A stretch of 64,000 nt of DNA from assembly GCF_026241335.1 (NCBI RefSeq), contig NZ_JAPHAV010000009.1:1-64000 (forward strand), written 5' to 3'. Below the pieces are notes generated by a model that saw nothing but the letters and a program-made list of their open reading frames with translations, searched no databases and was not told the origin of the DNA. Source of the stretch: Ochrobactrum chromiisoli. GTDB lineage: Bacteria > Pseudomonadota > Alphaproteobacteria > Rhizobiales > Rhizobiaceae. Shown here piece after piece: positions 1-9,413 of this stretch. Numbering within the stretch: the stretch's first letter is position 1; every line of letters starts with the position of its first letter. The translations under genes and the position numbers were made by a program.

Positions 1-505
1 CGACCGCCACTGTTAACCAGATTGACCTGCCCCTGAGGTTGCAGCACTTGCAGGCTATAGTCCTGATCGCTTCCCGCAGCCATCTGCATACCGTTATCGG
101 TCAGTGGATTGTCTGACTGGAAAATACGATAGACCCCGACATCCATCTGGCTATTCTTGTTCACGGTCAGTGTACCGTCGATGGTCAGGTTGCCGTTGAC
201 ATGGAAAAGCTCGCTCATTGACGGTCCGCCATTCAACGTCACGTCGACATTGCTGCCTGCATTGAGCGTCAAGTCTTTTGAGAAAGTCAGGACCTGTCCG
301 CTCTGAGCCAAAAGAGTCCCCTCAACCGTTGTATTGCCGCCAATGCTGCCATGGCCACCCAGTGCCGCACCGGATGCGACATCGACCGTGCCGGTTCCAT
401 CACCGAGCTTGCCGTCATCAAGACGCAGAGTGCCATCCTTCACAAGCGTATTGCCCTGGAAGACGCTGCTGTCACCCGTTAAGGCCAGCGTACCAGCCCC
501 TTTTT
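1..505 (-). pseudogene. Continuation of the autotransporter after the frameshift
   Basis: If one G is restored to the GGGG run (minus strand, 497-500), reading continues from AKKG directly into GAGTLALTGDSSVFQGN and then open to position 1 without a stop. The restored part carries further passenger features: GGNTTVEGTLLA, LTFSKDLTLNAGSNVDVTL, and VYRIFQSDNPLTDNGM, which are typical of the region just before an autotransporter barrel. The protein runs off the window. The break is either phase variation, a real null mutation, or a sequencing error in a homopolymer. Confidence 0.75.
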
Positions 506-3181
506 GGCCAGTTGACCCGACCCCGTAAAGGCAGACGTAATGGTAAAGGTGTTGGTGGGATCGACAATGTCAAAGCCACCGCCGTGATCGCCCCACACGA
601 TCGTCTTTGTGGTGTCGTTAAAATGCGTGCCGGTAATTTGCAGTGTGCCGCCGTCAAAATTAAGCGCACCTATTCCCAGATTCTCTTCCTGTTCGACTGA
701 AACCACACCGGCATTGAAAAATGTATCGCCGTAACCGTTATTGCCCGAAAGTGTGAGCGTACCAGCTCCGTTCTGTGTGACACTGCCCGTGCCGGTGATG
801 GCGCCGGAAAGCGGGGTCGCCCCCGTATTGTCGACCACGAGATTGCCACCATCAAGCGCAATATCGCCCATGATTGAACCATCCGTGGTGCCGTCACCCA
901 GCTGCAGAATGCCGCCGGAAACCGTCGTGCCGCCCGTATAGCTATTGGAAGCCGTCAGAACGAGCGTACCATTGCCCGCTTTAGTGAAAGCGCCTTTCGC
1001 CGCTCCGGCATTTTTGAAGACGCCGCTAAAGGTCGCAGTCTTGCTGCCATCAACAGAAATCGTACCGCCACTGTTGGAAGTCAGAGTGATATCACGCGCT
1101 GAAATCATCGTGTTCGTGATCTTGAGCGTTCCACCGCTGAAGTTCAACCCACCAGACGCATCGCCAAGATTGCTGTCTGACGAAACCGACAATGTACCCG
1201 CGTTGATATTCGTACCACCCTTATAGAGGTTGGTGCCAGACAGAACCAGTGTGCCATCACCGAGCTTTGTCAGCGCACCGCCTGCTCCCAAGTTCTGATT
1301 GAGCGTGAACGTGTTGGACGTTTCGTCGATGTCAAATCCGCCGCCATCTGCGTCCCATTCAATGTTGCGGCTTGTAGTGTTCATATATGTCCCGGTGATC
1401 TTCAATATGCCGCCATCGAAACGCAATGCACCAGACGCTTCGCCAAGATTGTTGTCTGACGAAACCGACAATTTACCCGAATTGAAGTTGGTGCCACCTG
1501 TATAGGTATTATTCGCAGTCAGAACGGTCGTTCCAGTGCCTGCTTGCAAAACGCCGCCTGTGCCGGAAATAATACCGCGAAAGGAGATGGTGTCCATCCG
1601 GTTGAAGCCCAGCATACCGTTGTTCGTTGCATCCGTACCGGTATTCACACCGCCTTCAATACTGCCGGCTGTTCCACCATTGCCGATCTGCAGCACACCT
1701 TTTTTAATCATCCAATTCGCAGAGTTACCTGTCAACGACCAAACACTTGCGCCGTCTTTTATATTACTGGAAAATCCGCGATATTGTTCCGTACCAGATA
1801 ACTCACTGGTTACATCAGCGGCGAATGTATCATTTAGGTCTCCGCCTAAGATGAATACGTTATTGGTACCATGCGCCACCACATCGCCGTTAATTTTCGA
1901 ACCGGACTGAAGCTCAAGCGAATTGACACCGGAATCAAACCAAATGGCATAACCATCCGCACCGGCCATACCGTTGTTTTGCGAAGTCCCACCTTTACCT
2001 GCGGTAATTGTACCACTGTTGACTACATGAAGGGAATGCCCCATAATTCCGTTACCACCAGCGCCACCGTAACTTGTGGTAACTGTCCCAGCAGCTCCGC
2101 CATCCCCACCCATTATTATTCCGGCATTAGAGATAGTGGCAAGTGTCGCATATATTCCATATCCGCCTCTACCACCCTTACCGATCATGTACTGCCCTAT
2201 TGGATTCGTTACTCCACCTGTGCCGGCGGCTCCGCCATCCCCACCTTTTATTATTCCTGTATTGGAGATATTCATATTGGAGATGGAGGTGCCTCCAATA
2301 TATATTCCAGCTCCACCGATACCGCCGAAACCATTTAGCCCACCAATATCACCTTGGGTATTCGTGTAACAGCACGAAAGAATCCCGCCTCCGTTACCAC
2401 CTTTGCCGCCTTGAAGAACTCCAGCATTATCGATTAATTCGCCACCGGTATGAAAGTAAATAGCATGGCCACCATCACCACCACGACCTGCATCACCACC
2501 ATAACCAATATTATCTATGGATGTATCGCCGCCATCTCCACCAGCCCCCCCATTGCCACCAGTAACGTGAATGTCCTTATCATTTATAAGTTGAAGCGCT
2601 TTCATTGCAACAATACCATACCCACCAGCGCCCCCGCCCCCGCCGCCGCCAGCAAAGGCACTGTTTGAACTCGACATCATGGCAGGTGCGCCATAGATAT
2701 TCCCTCCTTTACCACCGTTCCCCCCATTGCCAGCAACTAAATCTTGCTGATTTGTATAGTTCGTATTGACCGAATTTGCATTGGTACCTCCATTTCCTCC
2801 ACCTCCTCCACCTCCACCTACAAAACGGGGTCCAGATGCCGCCCCATCTTGCCCCGCCAAACCGCCGCTATTAGCAATAACTGTAGATCCCAAACCCTGC
2901 GACGCTCGAGCATCAGCACCACGACCACCTGCACCACCGCCTGCCCCCCCACCTCCACCTCCAGATCCACCACTGCCTGACGCTTCACCATTCTTCCCAT
3001 CTCCTCCTGCTTGATTGGGCGCACCACCAGCACCCGGCGCACCTGGATTACCTACTGCAGAACCGCCCCGCCCCCCTACTGACTGACTGAAAGTCGGGGT
3101 GACACACAGCAATGTTTCAATGACAACGCCAAACAATAAAATGGAAAATACGTAACGCTTGCGATGTGATATATTAATCAA
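479..3181 (-). CDS. Glycine-rich autotransporter adhesin, passenger part (frameshifted)
   Basis: This is the N-terminal 900 residues of a type V secreted adhesin. Residues 1-33 form a signal peptide (basic HRKR, hydrophobic core, cleavage near TFSQS). Residues 34 to about 410 are dominated by GGxGG-type glycine-rich runs. From about 510 onward there are repeats of the autotransporter-associated beta-strand type (GAGTL-L-G-N-Y-GGT pattern, with GFDI blocks recurring). The start is TTG: an in-frame stop lies just upstream and no in-frame ATG exists near it. The frame closes at KKGLVRWP, but the next frame continues the same repeat grammar (see 1..505), so the stop results from a one-base loss in the homopolymer at 497-505. 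The beta-barrel must lie beyond the window edge. It resembles Brucella/Ochrobactrum autotransporter adhesins; the binding target is unknown. Confidence 0.8.
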   Translation of the reverse strand: MINISHRKRYVFSILLFGVVIETLLCVTPTFSQSVGGRGGSAVGNPGAPGAGGAPNQAGGDGKNGEASGSGGSGGGGGGAGGGAGGRGADARASQGLGSTVIANSGGLAGQDGAASGPRFVGGGGGGGGNGGTNANSVNTNYTNQQDLVAGNGGNGGKGGNIYGAPAMMSSSNSAFAGGGGGGGAGGYGIVAMKALQLINDKDIHVTGGNGGAGGDGGDTSIDNIGYGGDAGRGGDGGHAIYFHTGGELIDNAGVLQGGKGGNGGGILSCCYTNTQGDIGGLNGFGGIGGAGIYIGGTSISNMNISNTGIIKGGDGGAAGTGGVTNPIGQYMIGKGGRGGYGIYATLATISNAGIIMGGDGGAAGTVTTSYGGAGGNGIMGHSLHVVNSGTITAGKGGTSQNNGMAGADGYAIWFDSGVNSLELQSGSKINGDVVAHGTNNVFILGGDLNDTFAADVTSELSGTEQYRGFSSNIKDGASVWSLTGNSANWMIKKGVLQIGNGGTAGSIEGGVNTGTDATNNGMLGFNRMDTISFRGIISGTGGVLQAGTGTTVLTANNTYTGGTNFNSGKLSVSSDNNLGEASGALRFDGGILKITGTYMNTTSRNIEWDADGGGFDIDETSNTFTLNQNLGAGGALTKLGDGTLVLSGTNLYKGGTNINAGTLSVSSDSNLGDASGGLNFSGGTLKITNTMISARDITLTSNSGGTISVDGSKTATFSGVFKNAGAAKGAFTKAGNGTLVLTASNSYTGGTTVSGGILQLGDGTTDGSIMGDIALDGGNLVVDNTGATPLSGAITGTGSVTQNGAGTLTLSGNNGYGDTFFNAGVVSVEQEENLGIGALNFDGGTLQITGTHFNDTTKTIVWGDHGGGFDIVDPTNTFTITSAFTGSGQLAKKGLVRWP

Positions 3182-3466
3182 TTTTACACCATTGAATTAG
3201 TGAAGATATAAACCTTGAATTACAACAGAATTGCGTATCTTTAAGTTTTATATAATTTAGTGCAATTAAAAATATAACTAACTAAATTAATACATATAAA
3301 AATCCATGTTATTATATTATATATTAAATCAAATCTGTCAATAAAAATGAAATATGCTCAATATAAGTAAATTAATAAAATAAATTACATAATAAATTAG
3401 TTAATTATATATCTCCAATATTATTAAATATTCGAACTTTAAATTATATTCTCATGGATCGTGATG
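3182..3466. other. AT-rich upstream region of the autotransporter
   Basis: About 285 bases of very AT-rich sequence with many TA steps and no credible gene. It lies directly upstream of the adhesin and probably holds its promoter. Such tracts in alphaproteobacteria are typical targets of nucleoid-type silencers (MucR/Ros family); that role is inferred only from composition. Confidence 0.4.
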
Positions 3467-3496
3467 AATTTTTGTCATGTGCAACAAGGATGAAAG

Positions 3497-3627
3497 CACT
3501 ATGGATACCCTCCAATACTTCCAAAACCACGCATCTCATCAGAACAGAGCAACAGCAATCAAAAGCTCCGACCACAGGACGCGCGCGGCACTATGGGATC
3601 AACGAAAAGCCCTTGATGTCGTTGGCG
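3497..3627 (+). pseudogene. IS481-type transposase N-terminal remnant
   Basis: The translation around HYGINEKP, preceded by a TTHLIRTEQQQSK-like stretch, matches the helix-turn-helix start of IS481-family transposases (usual pattern: TTT-AVRAAIQ-S followed by YGINPKTVAKW). It is homologous to the remnant at 8685-8921 (shared blocks include CACTATG-GATCAACGAAAAG). Only about 40 codons of signal remain and no catalytic domain follows. Confidence 0.5.
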
Positions 3628-3956
3628 ACACGCAACCTCGCTCCATCCGGCACCCATAAAGATCAATAGGTCCTTCGAGGTGCGCGCGCCGATCGAAATG
3701 TTGGCCATCTTTTCCGCCGCCTATGCGTGTCATTCGAGCCTTCAATCGGGACTATTGGAAAGAGAGGGAGGGGATCACACTTTAGTACCGCCCGTCAAAC
3801 GACCTACAACTCAACGATCCATCGCCGGAAGAGGGCAACCATCCTCTCCGGCGCTTCTTATCTCACGAAGAAGCGTAGAAATCATAAGGCAAGCATTTCC
3901 CTTGTTTAAATCAAAGCGAGAAATGCTCTAAGCTTCTCGGCTTCAGCCATAGAAGC
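3628..3956. other. Gene-less stretch with a short palindromic repeat
   Basis: No credible gene. Positions 3892-3929 hold one copy of the AGCATTTCC ... GAAATGCTCT palindromic intergenic repeat found several times in the window. The rest looks like decayed sequence between two transposase remnants. Confidence 0.45.
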
Positions 3957-4344
3957 ATCCACTATTATCCGCGCCCAGTATCTGAGCAGCGACCCGCCCC
4001 TGATGCGCTTGCTCGTTACAGAAAGCCATGGCATCTTTCATACGGACCAGGGGTCGCAGCTGACCTCCATCGACTTTTCTGTCGCACTGACAAAGGCTGG
4101 TGTCAGCATATCGATGGATGGCAAGGGCGCATGGCGGGAGAATGTCTTTGTCAAGTAGATCTGACAGTCAATCAAATACGAGGAAGTCCACTACTGCGCC
4201 TCCACGATGGACCCGAGGCCCGTTTTGGTACTGGCCGTTATCTGGCCATTTACAGTGGTCGGCACACGCATTCATCCCTTACCCGGCGGACCGCGGATCA
4301 GGTTTTCTTCGGCACGTTGACGCCGGCGATGGTGGCTGCATAAT
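3957..4344 (+). pseudogene. IS3-family transposase (OrfB) C-terminal remnant
   Basis: The first piece reads IFHTDQGSQLTSIDF then GVSISMDGKGAWRENVFV, the classic IS3/IS2-type DDE core, and ends at a stop at 4156-4158. After frame changes the rest is still recognisable: SIKYEEVHY, then GRYLAIYSGRHTHSSL and RTADQVFFGTLTP, matching the usual end of OrfB. At least three frame disruptions are present, and OrfA and the inverted repeats are not visible, so the element is dead. Confidence 0.8.
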
Positions 4345-4453
4345 CGAAGCGTAATTCCACTTAGCAAAACGCCCGAATCTGTTCAGACAAACCGGGCCAC
4401 ATCTCTCTTATCAAAGTAACTCTTCACTCCGGAGCCACAATGATCATTGTAAG

Positions 4454-7273
4454 TTATTTCCAAGACGCTGTATTGAGCAAAACACCCTCAAGAATCAACG
4501 ACCATTTATCTCCAATATAATAGTCAGCCTCTAGAGTTCCATCACTGTAACCAGCGAGATCAGACTGACTAACATTTATTATTATATCAGATTTCTTATT
4601 AATATCAGAGTACTCTATGGTTTTTTTATAGAAAAGCGTATCTCCGACTACATTACCTAAATGATTATCTCCATTTAAATAGACTGTAAGATTAATAATA
4701 CTACCTACCGTCCAAGTTGATGAATATGGGATATAAAAATCCGCTCCATTAACAATATTATTTCCATTAAGCACATTAGCAAAGTTATCAAGATGTGGAG
4801 CGGGAAGTGTCCTATTTGTCATGCCATAATCTGGATGATTCGACATCGGACTTCCGGTTACATATAGTATAGTAGAACGCGCCAAGAATGTCGTACTTGT
4901 AGAAGAGTCACCTACCATATAAGAAATCTTATTTAGTATTCTTCCCATAGGCATCGGGTATACGTAACTATAAGGAACGACAACTCCCATCCGCGCATCG
5001 TTAATGGTTACTACTTTAATGTTCTCCAGTGCTTTGTCCCCCGGAAATGCACCAGATACCCAAAATACAACCGTATTGTTATTTCTAAATTCACTACCAA
5101 GCGGTTGAGTGTGAATAACGAATCCTGGATCTTTTGGAGAAAACTGATCTGGAATATTAATAGGGATAGGGCTGTAAATAGCAGGCATGAGAGATTGATT
5201 AACTTCACCCCACTCGACCGGATCGAAAGTCGCAATAACAATATGATAAGGAGTTACCCCTGCATTAGGATCATCGTACGGTGCGGCCATGATATCCCCC
5301 ATAAACCGCGTTATACTACCAACCTTAAGGACGGCACAGCCATTCTGATCGGTTTTAATTATTATATTCCCATCGGAGTTGACTGGAACGGCCCGATTCA
5401 TCGCATCGAAGAATCGTAGATCCTGCGTTCTGGGGTTTATGTACCATATTACATCTTTACCTTGCTGAGGTAGCCCTCCAGCCAAATATCGGAAGGTAAA
5501 CATGACAACTTGACTATCATCTGACGGATCAACCAAACTGCCCTTTTGGGGATTGTGCGCATAAGTATTTCTTACAAGCACGGAATAATCAGGCAAAATC
5601 TCTTCAACAAAGTCATATTTGAAGGAACAAATCGAGAGCGCGGCTCCCGCAGTAGCGCTGAAATAAGCTAATCCCGCCAAAGTTCCCTTCACATGGGCCG
5701 TTGCCTCACCATCAGCATCAGTTATCGGATCAAAATCAATAACGATGGCTTCATCAGTCGGCTCATCCCATTTTATTGGGTAATTTGCCAGCGGGTGCAT
5801 GAAGGTGTTTGTGAGTTTCAACGTAACGAGAGTTGGAATATCCATAGTTAAAGTGGAACCATCTGCAGGCTCGATAAGCTGCAACTTGTTAGTCAAAGCG
5901 GACTTGGTGAATGTTAACGACTTGGAATTGGAAGTTGAGGCAGCATCCGACGCCGTCACCGTTAAAAAGGTTGTAATATTGGATTCGGGGAATCCTGTAA
6001 GCGTTTCGTAAGTAATAAAGTTTACCGAACGGCCATCCTGGTCCGTTACAGTTAGAGCGGATTGAAGTTTCACACCATCGGTAACCGTCCAGCTCATCAT
6101 TTGATCAACCACGGGCTTGCCACTTGAATCTTTCCACAATGCACTTACTTGCAGCTTAGTATCATAACGCATATCCTTATCTGCAGGCGTGTCTAGAGTG
6201 ATGCTTGAACTTGGTTGAACGCCTGCAAAGTTAAGTTTAATATCTGTTGGCTTTATAAACTTGTTGAGTGAAACCGAGACTATAGAATTTCCGGCAGAGT
6301 TAGAAGTCACCGTAAATGTAGTAATGCCATCGGAATCAGTCGTGGGGTTGGGGTTACTGATTTCCAGCGAAGGATATGACGTAACCTGTAATGTTCTCCC
6401 AACAATGGGCAGGCGCGAAAATGCACTTATTAACTTAACTTTTACAGTTACAGGAACGCCAACATCAAACGCCCCATCATCATTAGGTGCCAATTGATCT
6501 ATGTGAGGTGAATCTGACGCGTAGACGCCGGAATACGGAGCACCCTGCGGCGGTATTATAGTAAATTGAAATTTCGCAAGAAAATTCTGATCTACTTGAC
6601 CTGAGTATGAAAATACATTAGTAGTATTTCCGTAACCATCCGTAAAACTCACTGTCTTATCAAAATGTAAAGGAAGTATGCCTGCATCAAAACTCCAATA
6701 AATTTCAGCATTGTCGACAGGCGAGCCATTTTCATCTTCCAAGCGCATGCCAGCTATGAAATTGTCTCCAAATATAAAGTCTGAACCATTCTTGGGATAT
6801 ACATAAGCTATGTGTTCACCACCAATTCTGAAGGTTGGATAATCGGAGCATGCCGCAATGTCTTGATTTGCCGGGCTGACTTGTATAGATGCAGCATCAC
6901 TTAATCCATCGGCAACCGGAGTGCCACTGTCATCGTTGGCACCAAACTTACACTCGAACTCCAGGATGGCATCTGGTTCGTCTTGGGGATATACAGCGAG
7001 ACGCACGTTTACTTGTGCGTCCGGCTCATCAAGCTTCACGCGAATTCGATTAATACCCCGACCTTTACCGTCAGTCAGCGTGGTAGGCTGACCAAGAATA
7101 GCGTTGCCTTCAATAATGCGCCACATAAGCCTACGTTTGTGTAATGGCTGATTGTACTTGTCCTTGTATTCTACCGAAAGCTGAACATAATTATTTACTG
7201 GCAATGATTGATATTTATTGATCGACGTATAAAGTAGATTATTATTATTTCGAGTGAGAATTAAATTCCTCAT
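4454..7273 (-). CDS. Large unknown protein with bacterial Ig-like (Big/invasin-type) repeats
   Basis: A protein of 939 residues, mostly beta-rich, with repeated units of about 100 residues that resemble invasin/intimin Ig-like domains: D-DG-G recurs before a strand (LTDGKGRG, FTDGYGNT, TDSDGITTFTV, VTDQDGRSVNFI, ITDADGEATAHV, KTDQNGCAVLKV). There is no N-terminal signal peptide and no membrane anchor. The last 150 residues (APHLDNFANVLNG ... ADYYIGDKW) appear to match the C-terminal part of the next gene upstream (7393-8520). The gene is AT-rich compared with the rest of the window. It lies 119 bases downstream of its partner on the same strand, and transposase remnants lie on both sides of the pair. 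Function is not known. Cell-surface or delivered adhesin-like roles fit the fold, but the export route is not visible. Confidence 0.7.
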   Translation of the reverse strand: MRNLILTRNNNNLLYTSINKYQSLPVNNYVQLSVEYKDKYNQPLHKRRLMWRIIEGNAILGQPTTLTDGKGRGINRIRVKLDEPDAQVNVRLAVYPQDEPDAILEFECKFGANDDSGTPVADGLSDAASIQVSPANQDIAACSDYPTFRIGGEHIAYVYPKNGSDFIFGDNFIAGMRLEDENGSPVDNAEIYWSFDAGILPLHFDKTVSFTDGYGNTTNVFSYSGQVDQNFLAKFQFTIIPPQGAPYSGVYASDSPHIDQLAPNDDGAFDVGVPVTVKVKLISAFSRLPIVGRTLQVTSYPSLEISNPNPTTDSDGITTFTVTSNSAGNSIVSVSLNKFIKPTDIKLNFAGVQPSSSITLDTPADKDMRYDTKLQVSALWKDSSGKPVVDQMMSWTVTDGVKLQSALTVTDQDGRSVNFITYETLTGFPESNITTFLTVTASDAASTSNSKSLTFTKSALTNKLQLIEPADGSTLTMDIPTLVTLKLTNTFMHPLANYPIKWDEPTDEAIVIDFDPITDADGEATAHVKGTLAGLAYFSATAGAALSICSFKYDFVEEILPDYSVLVRNTYAHNPQKGSLVDPSDDSQVVMFTFRYLAGGLPQQGKDVIWYINPRTQDLRFFDAMNRAVPVNSDGNIIIKTDQNGCAVLKVGSITRFMGDIMAAPYDDPNAGVTPYHIVIATFDPVEWGEVNQSLMPAIYSPIPINIPDQFSPKDPGFVIHTQPLGSEFRNNNTVVFWVSGAFPGDKALENIKVVTINDARMGVVVPYSYVYPMPMGRILNKISYMVGDSSTSTTFLARSTILYVTGSPMSNHPDYGMTNRTLPAPHLDNFANVLNGNNIVNGADFYIPYSSTWTVGSIINLTVYLNGDNHLGNVVGDTLFYKKTIEYSDINKKSDIIINVSQSDLAGYSDGTLEADYYIGDKWSLILEGVLLNTASWK

Positions 7274-7392
7274 TACTGCACCTTTTTATCAATTGATCAA
7301 ATCTCAAAAATACAATTAAATAATATTGCAACCATCTTGAATACAAAATTGCCGCAATATTATATACATACCAACTTAGAACAAATAAATTT

Positions 7393-8520
7393 CTAAATGG
7401 GACCTACCGTATTGATAAGGCCTCTAAAATATTTTATCGGCCGCGCGTATACCTCTCGGCTATCTTTTTTTATCAATTCGTAATCAATGTAGATATCACC
7501 TGGATCGCCGAATTCATCTATGCCGAACCCCATTAATTTGGTCGCTGGAATGCTGGTCGTCATTGGCACCCCAGCGTGTAGGGGGACTGCGACGTCTGGC
7601 AACGCGAAGATGGTATTATTATGTATTGGAGTACCTTGAATATAGCCATTTATGTAAATCTTAAACCTTATAGAATCACCGAAGGCTAGCCCATCGGGAT
7701 TGTCGCTTGGGTAATCAAGAAAAATCGGTACATCTGCCGAAGCGTCATTGATCACTTGCGCATATTCTCCTAAATAGGGGCTTTGTTGAAGTGTTCGAAG
7801 ATACGGCGGCGGACGATCCATTGCTTCACCAATAACCCGTACGCTGGGAGCGATCGGAGCGATATCTTGTATTCCATTATAAATGATATATCCAAACCTG
7901 TTGACCTGTTCCGACACAAGCATGTTGGCCGGGACGTTGAATCCCTCGTCATATATTGTGGAACAAAGACCTGAAATGAATGTTGCACCGTTGATAAGCA
8001 AAGCAGTATAAGCGCCGCTTTGGTCTTTATAAGACGCCGTACTAGGTGGTAATCTTACATTTATATACGGTTCAATACTGTCAATATGAATAAAACCATC
8101 AGAATCTACTGGCAAAATAGGAGGGCCGTAATCTGATTTTAACCCCGTATACGAACTAAACAGAATTGTAGCAACGGGAACCGCACTTTCATCATCACCT
8201 TCCACAGAAAGATAACTTGAAACAGGTGCCTTTGTTCTCGAAAAGAGCCAGTAAGAGTAATTTCCATCTCCGTCCCCCTTAAAAGTGTAACCTTTGAAGT
8301 CGGCTTCAGGCGCAACTATTTTACCTTGATCATCCATTACCAGCAATACGGGTATATTTGGAAAAAATCGGAGAATTCCTCCGGTGACGGTGTCTCCATT
8401 TTCATTCACGATTTGAGCGACCATATGAATGCTATACTCAGTATTGATACGCAAAGGAGACCTATTTGGGGTATCCGCGGCCACCAATTTGTCAAGTGTA
8501 ACCTTAATTATATTTGCCAT
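7393..8520 (-). CDS. Unknown protein, partner of the Ig-repeat protein
   Basis: 375 residues, beta-rich, with no signal peptide (starts MANIIKVTLDKLVAAD). N-terminal residues 1-130 look like one Ig-like unit (YSIHMVAQIVNENGDTVTGG). The C-terminal part (YLGEYAQVIND ... FGDSIRFKIYINGY ... GDIYIDYELI) parallels the end of the 939-residue neighbour: a P-x-L motif, a GD-x-hydrophobic-x-YLNG/YING block, then a final D-x-DY strand. I recall similar GD-x-V-x-L-x-W-x-G modules in signal-less repeat proteins of Pseudomonas, but could not check. The two genes are probably co-transcribed, with this one first. Function unknown. Confidence 0.6.
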   Translation of the reverse strand: MANIIKVTLDKLVAADTPNRSPLRINTEYSIHMVAQIVNENGDTVTGGILRFFPNIPVLLVMDDQGKIVAPEADFKGYTFKGDGDGNYSYWLFSRTKAPVSSYLSVEGDDESAVPVATILFSSYTGLKSDYGPPILPVDSDGFIHIDSIEPYINVRLPPSTASYKDQSGAYTALLINGATFISGLCSTIYDEGFNVPANMLVSEQVNRFGYIIYNGIQDIAPIAPSVRVIGEAMDRPPPYLRTLQQSPYLGEYAQVINDASADVPIFLDYPSDNPDGLAFGDSIRFKIYINGYIQGTPIHNNTIFALPDVAVPLHAGVPMTTSIPATKLMGFGIDEFGDPGDIYIDYELIKKDSREVYARPIKYFRGLINTVGPI

Positions 8521-8684
8521 TTTATTTTCCTCAGGAAGGGGTACAACAACATCATGGCTGTTTTAAAGGAATAATTCGACTAACAATATTTACAGAAGCA
8601 GCTCACGAAATTTGAACAGGGTCTGCAGTTTTCTGGGTCGTGGTGTGATGATTTATTATCGCTCGCTACACAGAAGAGAGCACG

Positions 8685-8921
8685 ATGGCGCAGTTTCTTC
8701 ACAGCAGCGTCAAGGCCACGCACGTCACCAAGGCAGAGCTACAGCGATCCAAAACTCCGGTCGCCCAGCACTATGAGATCAACGAAAAGACCATGAAGAA
8801 GTGTGACCATGTGAGAGATTGGCTGCTGGCTGAAAGCTATGCCAAACAGCTCAAAGCGCTACGCTTCAGAGCGAGTTTCGATCTAATTGGATCAGATCGG
8901 CGCTATAAGTATTTGTTTTGA
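8685..8921 (+). pseudogene. IS481-type transposase N-terminal remnant (second copy)
   Basis: Begins MAQFLHSSVKATHVTKAELQRSK, then QHYEINEKTMKK. This fits the IS481-family N-terminus (MGQVLHGSATTT ... YGINQKTVAKW) with decay. After about 45 codons the similarity stops and the frame runs into the palindromic repeat at 8869-8969. Same strand as the remnant at 3497-3627; the pair brackets the Ig-protein genes. Confidence 0.55.
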
Positions 8922-8969
8922 CGCACATCTTGGTCAGAAAGCCGTTTTACACCTTTCGGGATGTGCTCT
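8869..8969. repeat. Brucellaceae-type palindromic intergenic repeat (about 100 bp)
   Basis: Contains the blocks GAGTTTCGAT, GATCAGATCGGCGCT, TTTGTTTTGACGCA and TTTCGGGATGTGCTCT. The same order of blocks is seen at 29850-29951 and in shortened form at 43276-43317. It resembles the Bru-RS class of repeats known in Brucella. Confidence 0.6.
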
Positions 8970-9060
8970 CATATCTTGCCATTCCACGTGACAAAATGGT
9001 GAATAGAGCGCCTTTTTTTCGAGACCTCTTGTACAGCCTCAACACATGCCATAACGCCAT

Positions 9061-9411
9061 TTATACAGCAGCAAGCTGACTGAGATGTGAGACAAGATCT
9101 CCCCCGATACCGGTTGCATTCACCGTCTCGAAATAGTCGTGCCATCCAGTCGCTGTTATTGCGGATAGCAGAGCGTCCATGGCTTCCCGATCGGGCGCGC
9201 GCCAAACCGCGAAAAATTGTTGCGAGGCTGGATATTCGACATTGCTTTCTGTTTGCCCCGCGGCGATAGGTTCGATCCCCATTGCCAGTAACGGCGCCAT
9301 GCCCGCACCCACTTTTTCAAAGAATTGACCGCGCTCGGCCTTGTTCAGTGAAAGCCAAGTTGATTTAGGGCTGTAGAGTTCCGCCAGATAATATGTCATT
9401 TCGATATCCAT
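9061..9411 (-). CDS. Small conserved hypothetical protein (dimeric alpha/beta-barrel-like)
   Basis: 116 residues, soluble, no signal peptide. The pattern (TYYLAELYSPKSTWLSL, a central G-IEPIA-GQTE strand, FFAVWRAPD, and a C-terminal WHDYFETVN) is typical of short ferredoxin-like proteins of the YCII/ABM or DUF6616 kind; that assignment is from general resemblance only. It lies 2 bases after the HEAT-repeat gene and is probably the third gene of the marR-led operon. Substrate unknown. Confidence 0.6.
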   Translation of the reverse strand: MDIEMTYYLAELYSPKSTWLSLNKAERGQFFEKVGAGMAPLLAMGIEPIAAGQTESNVEYPASQQFFAVWRAPDREAMDALLSAITATGWHDYFETVNATGIGGDLVSHLSQLAAV

Positions 9412-9413
9412 CT

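Noticed and set aside
2600-3060. Tandem simple-sequence repeat in the adhesin gene as a CRISPR or minisatellite
   Set aside because: The repetition is codon-level (Gly-rich GGX) without constant spacers or exact units.
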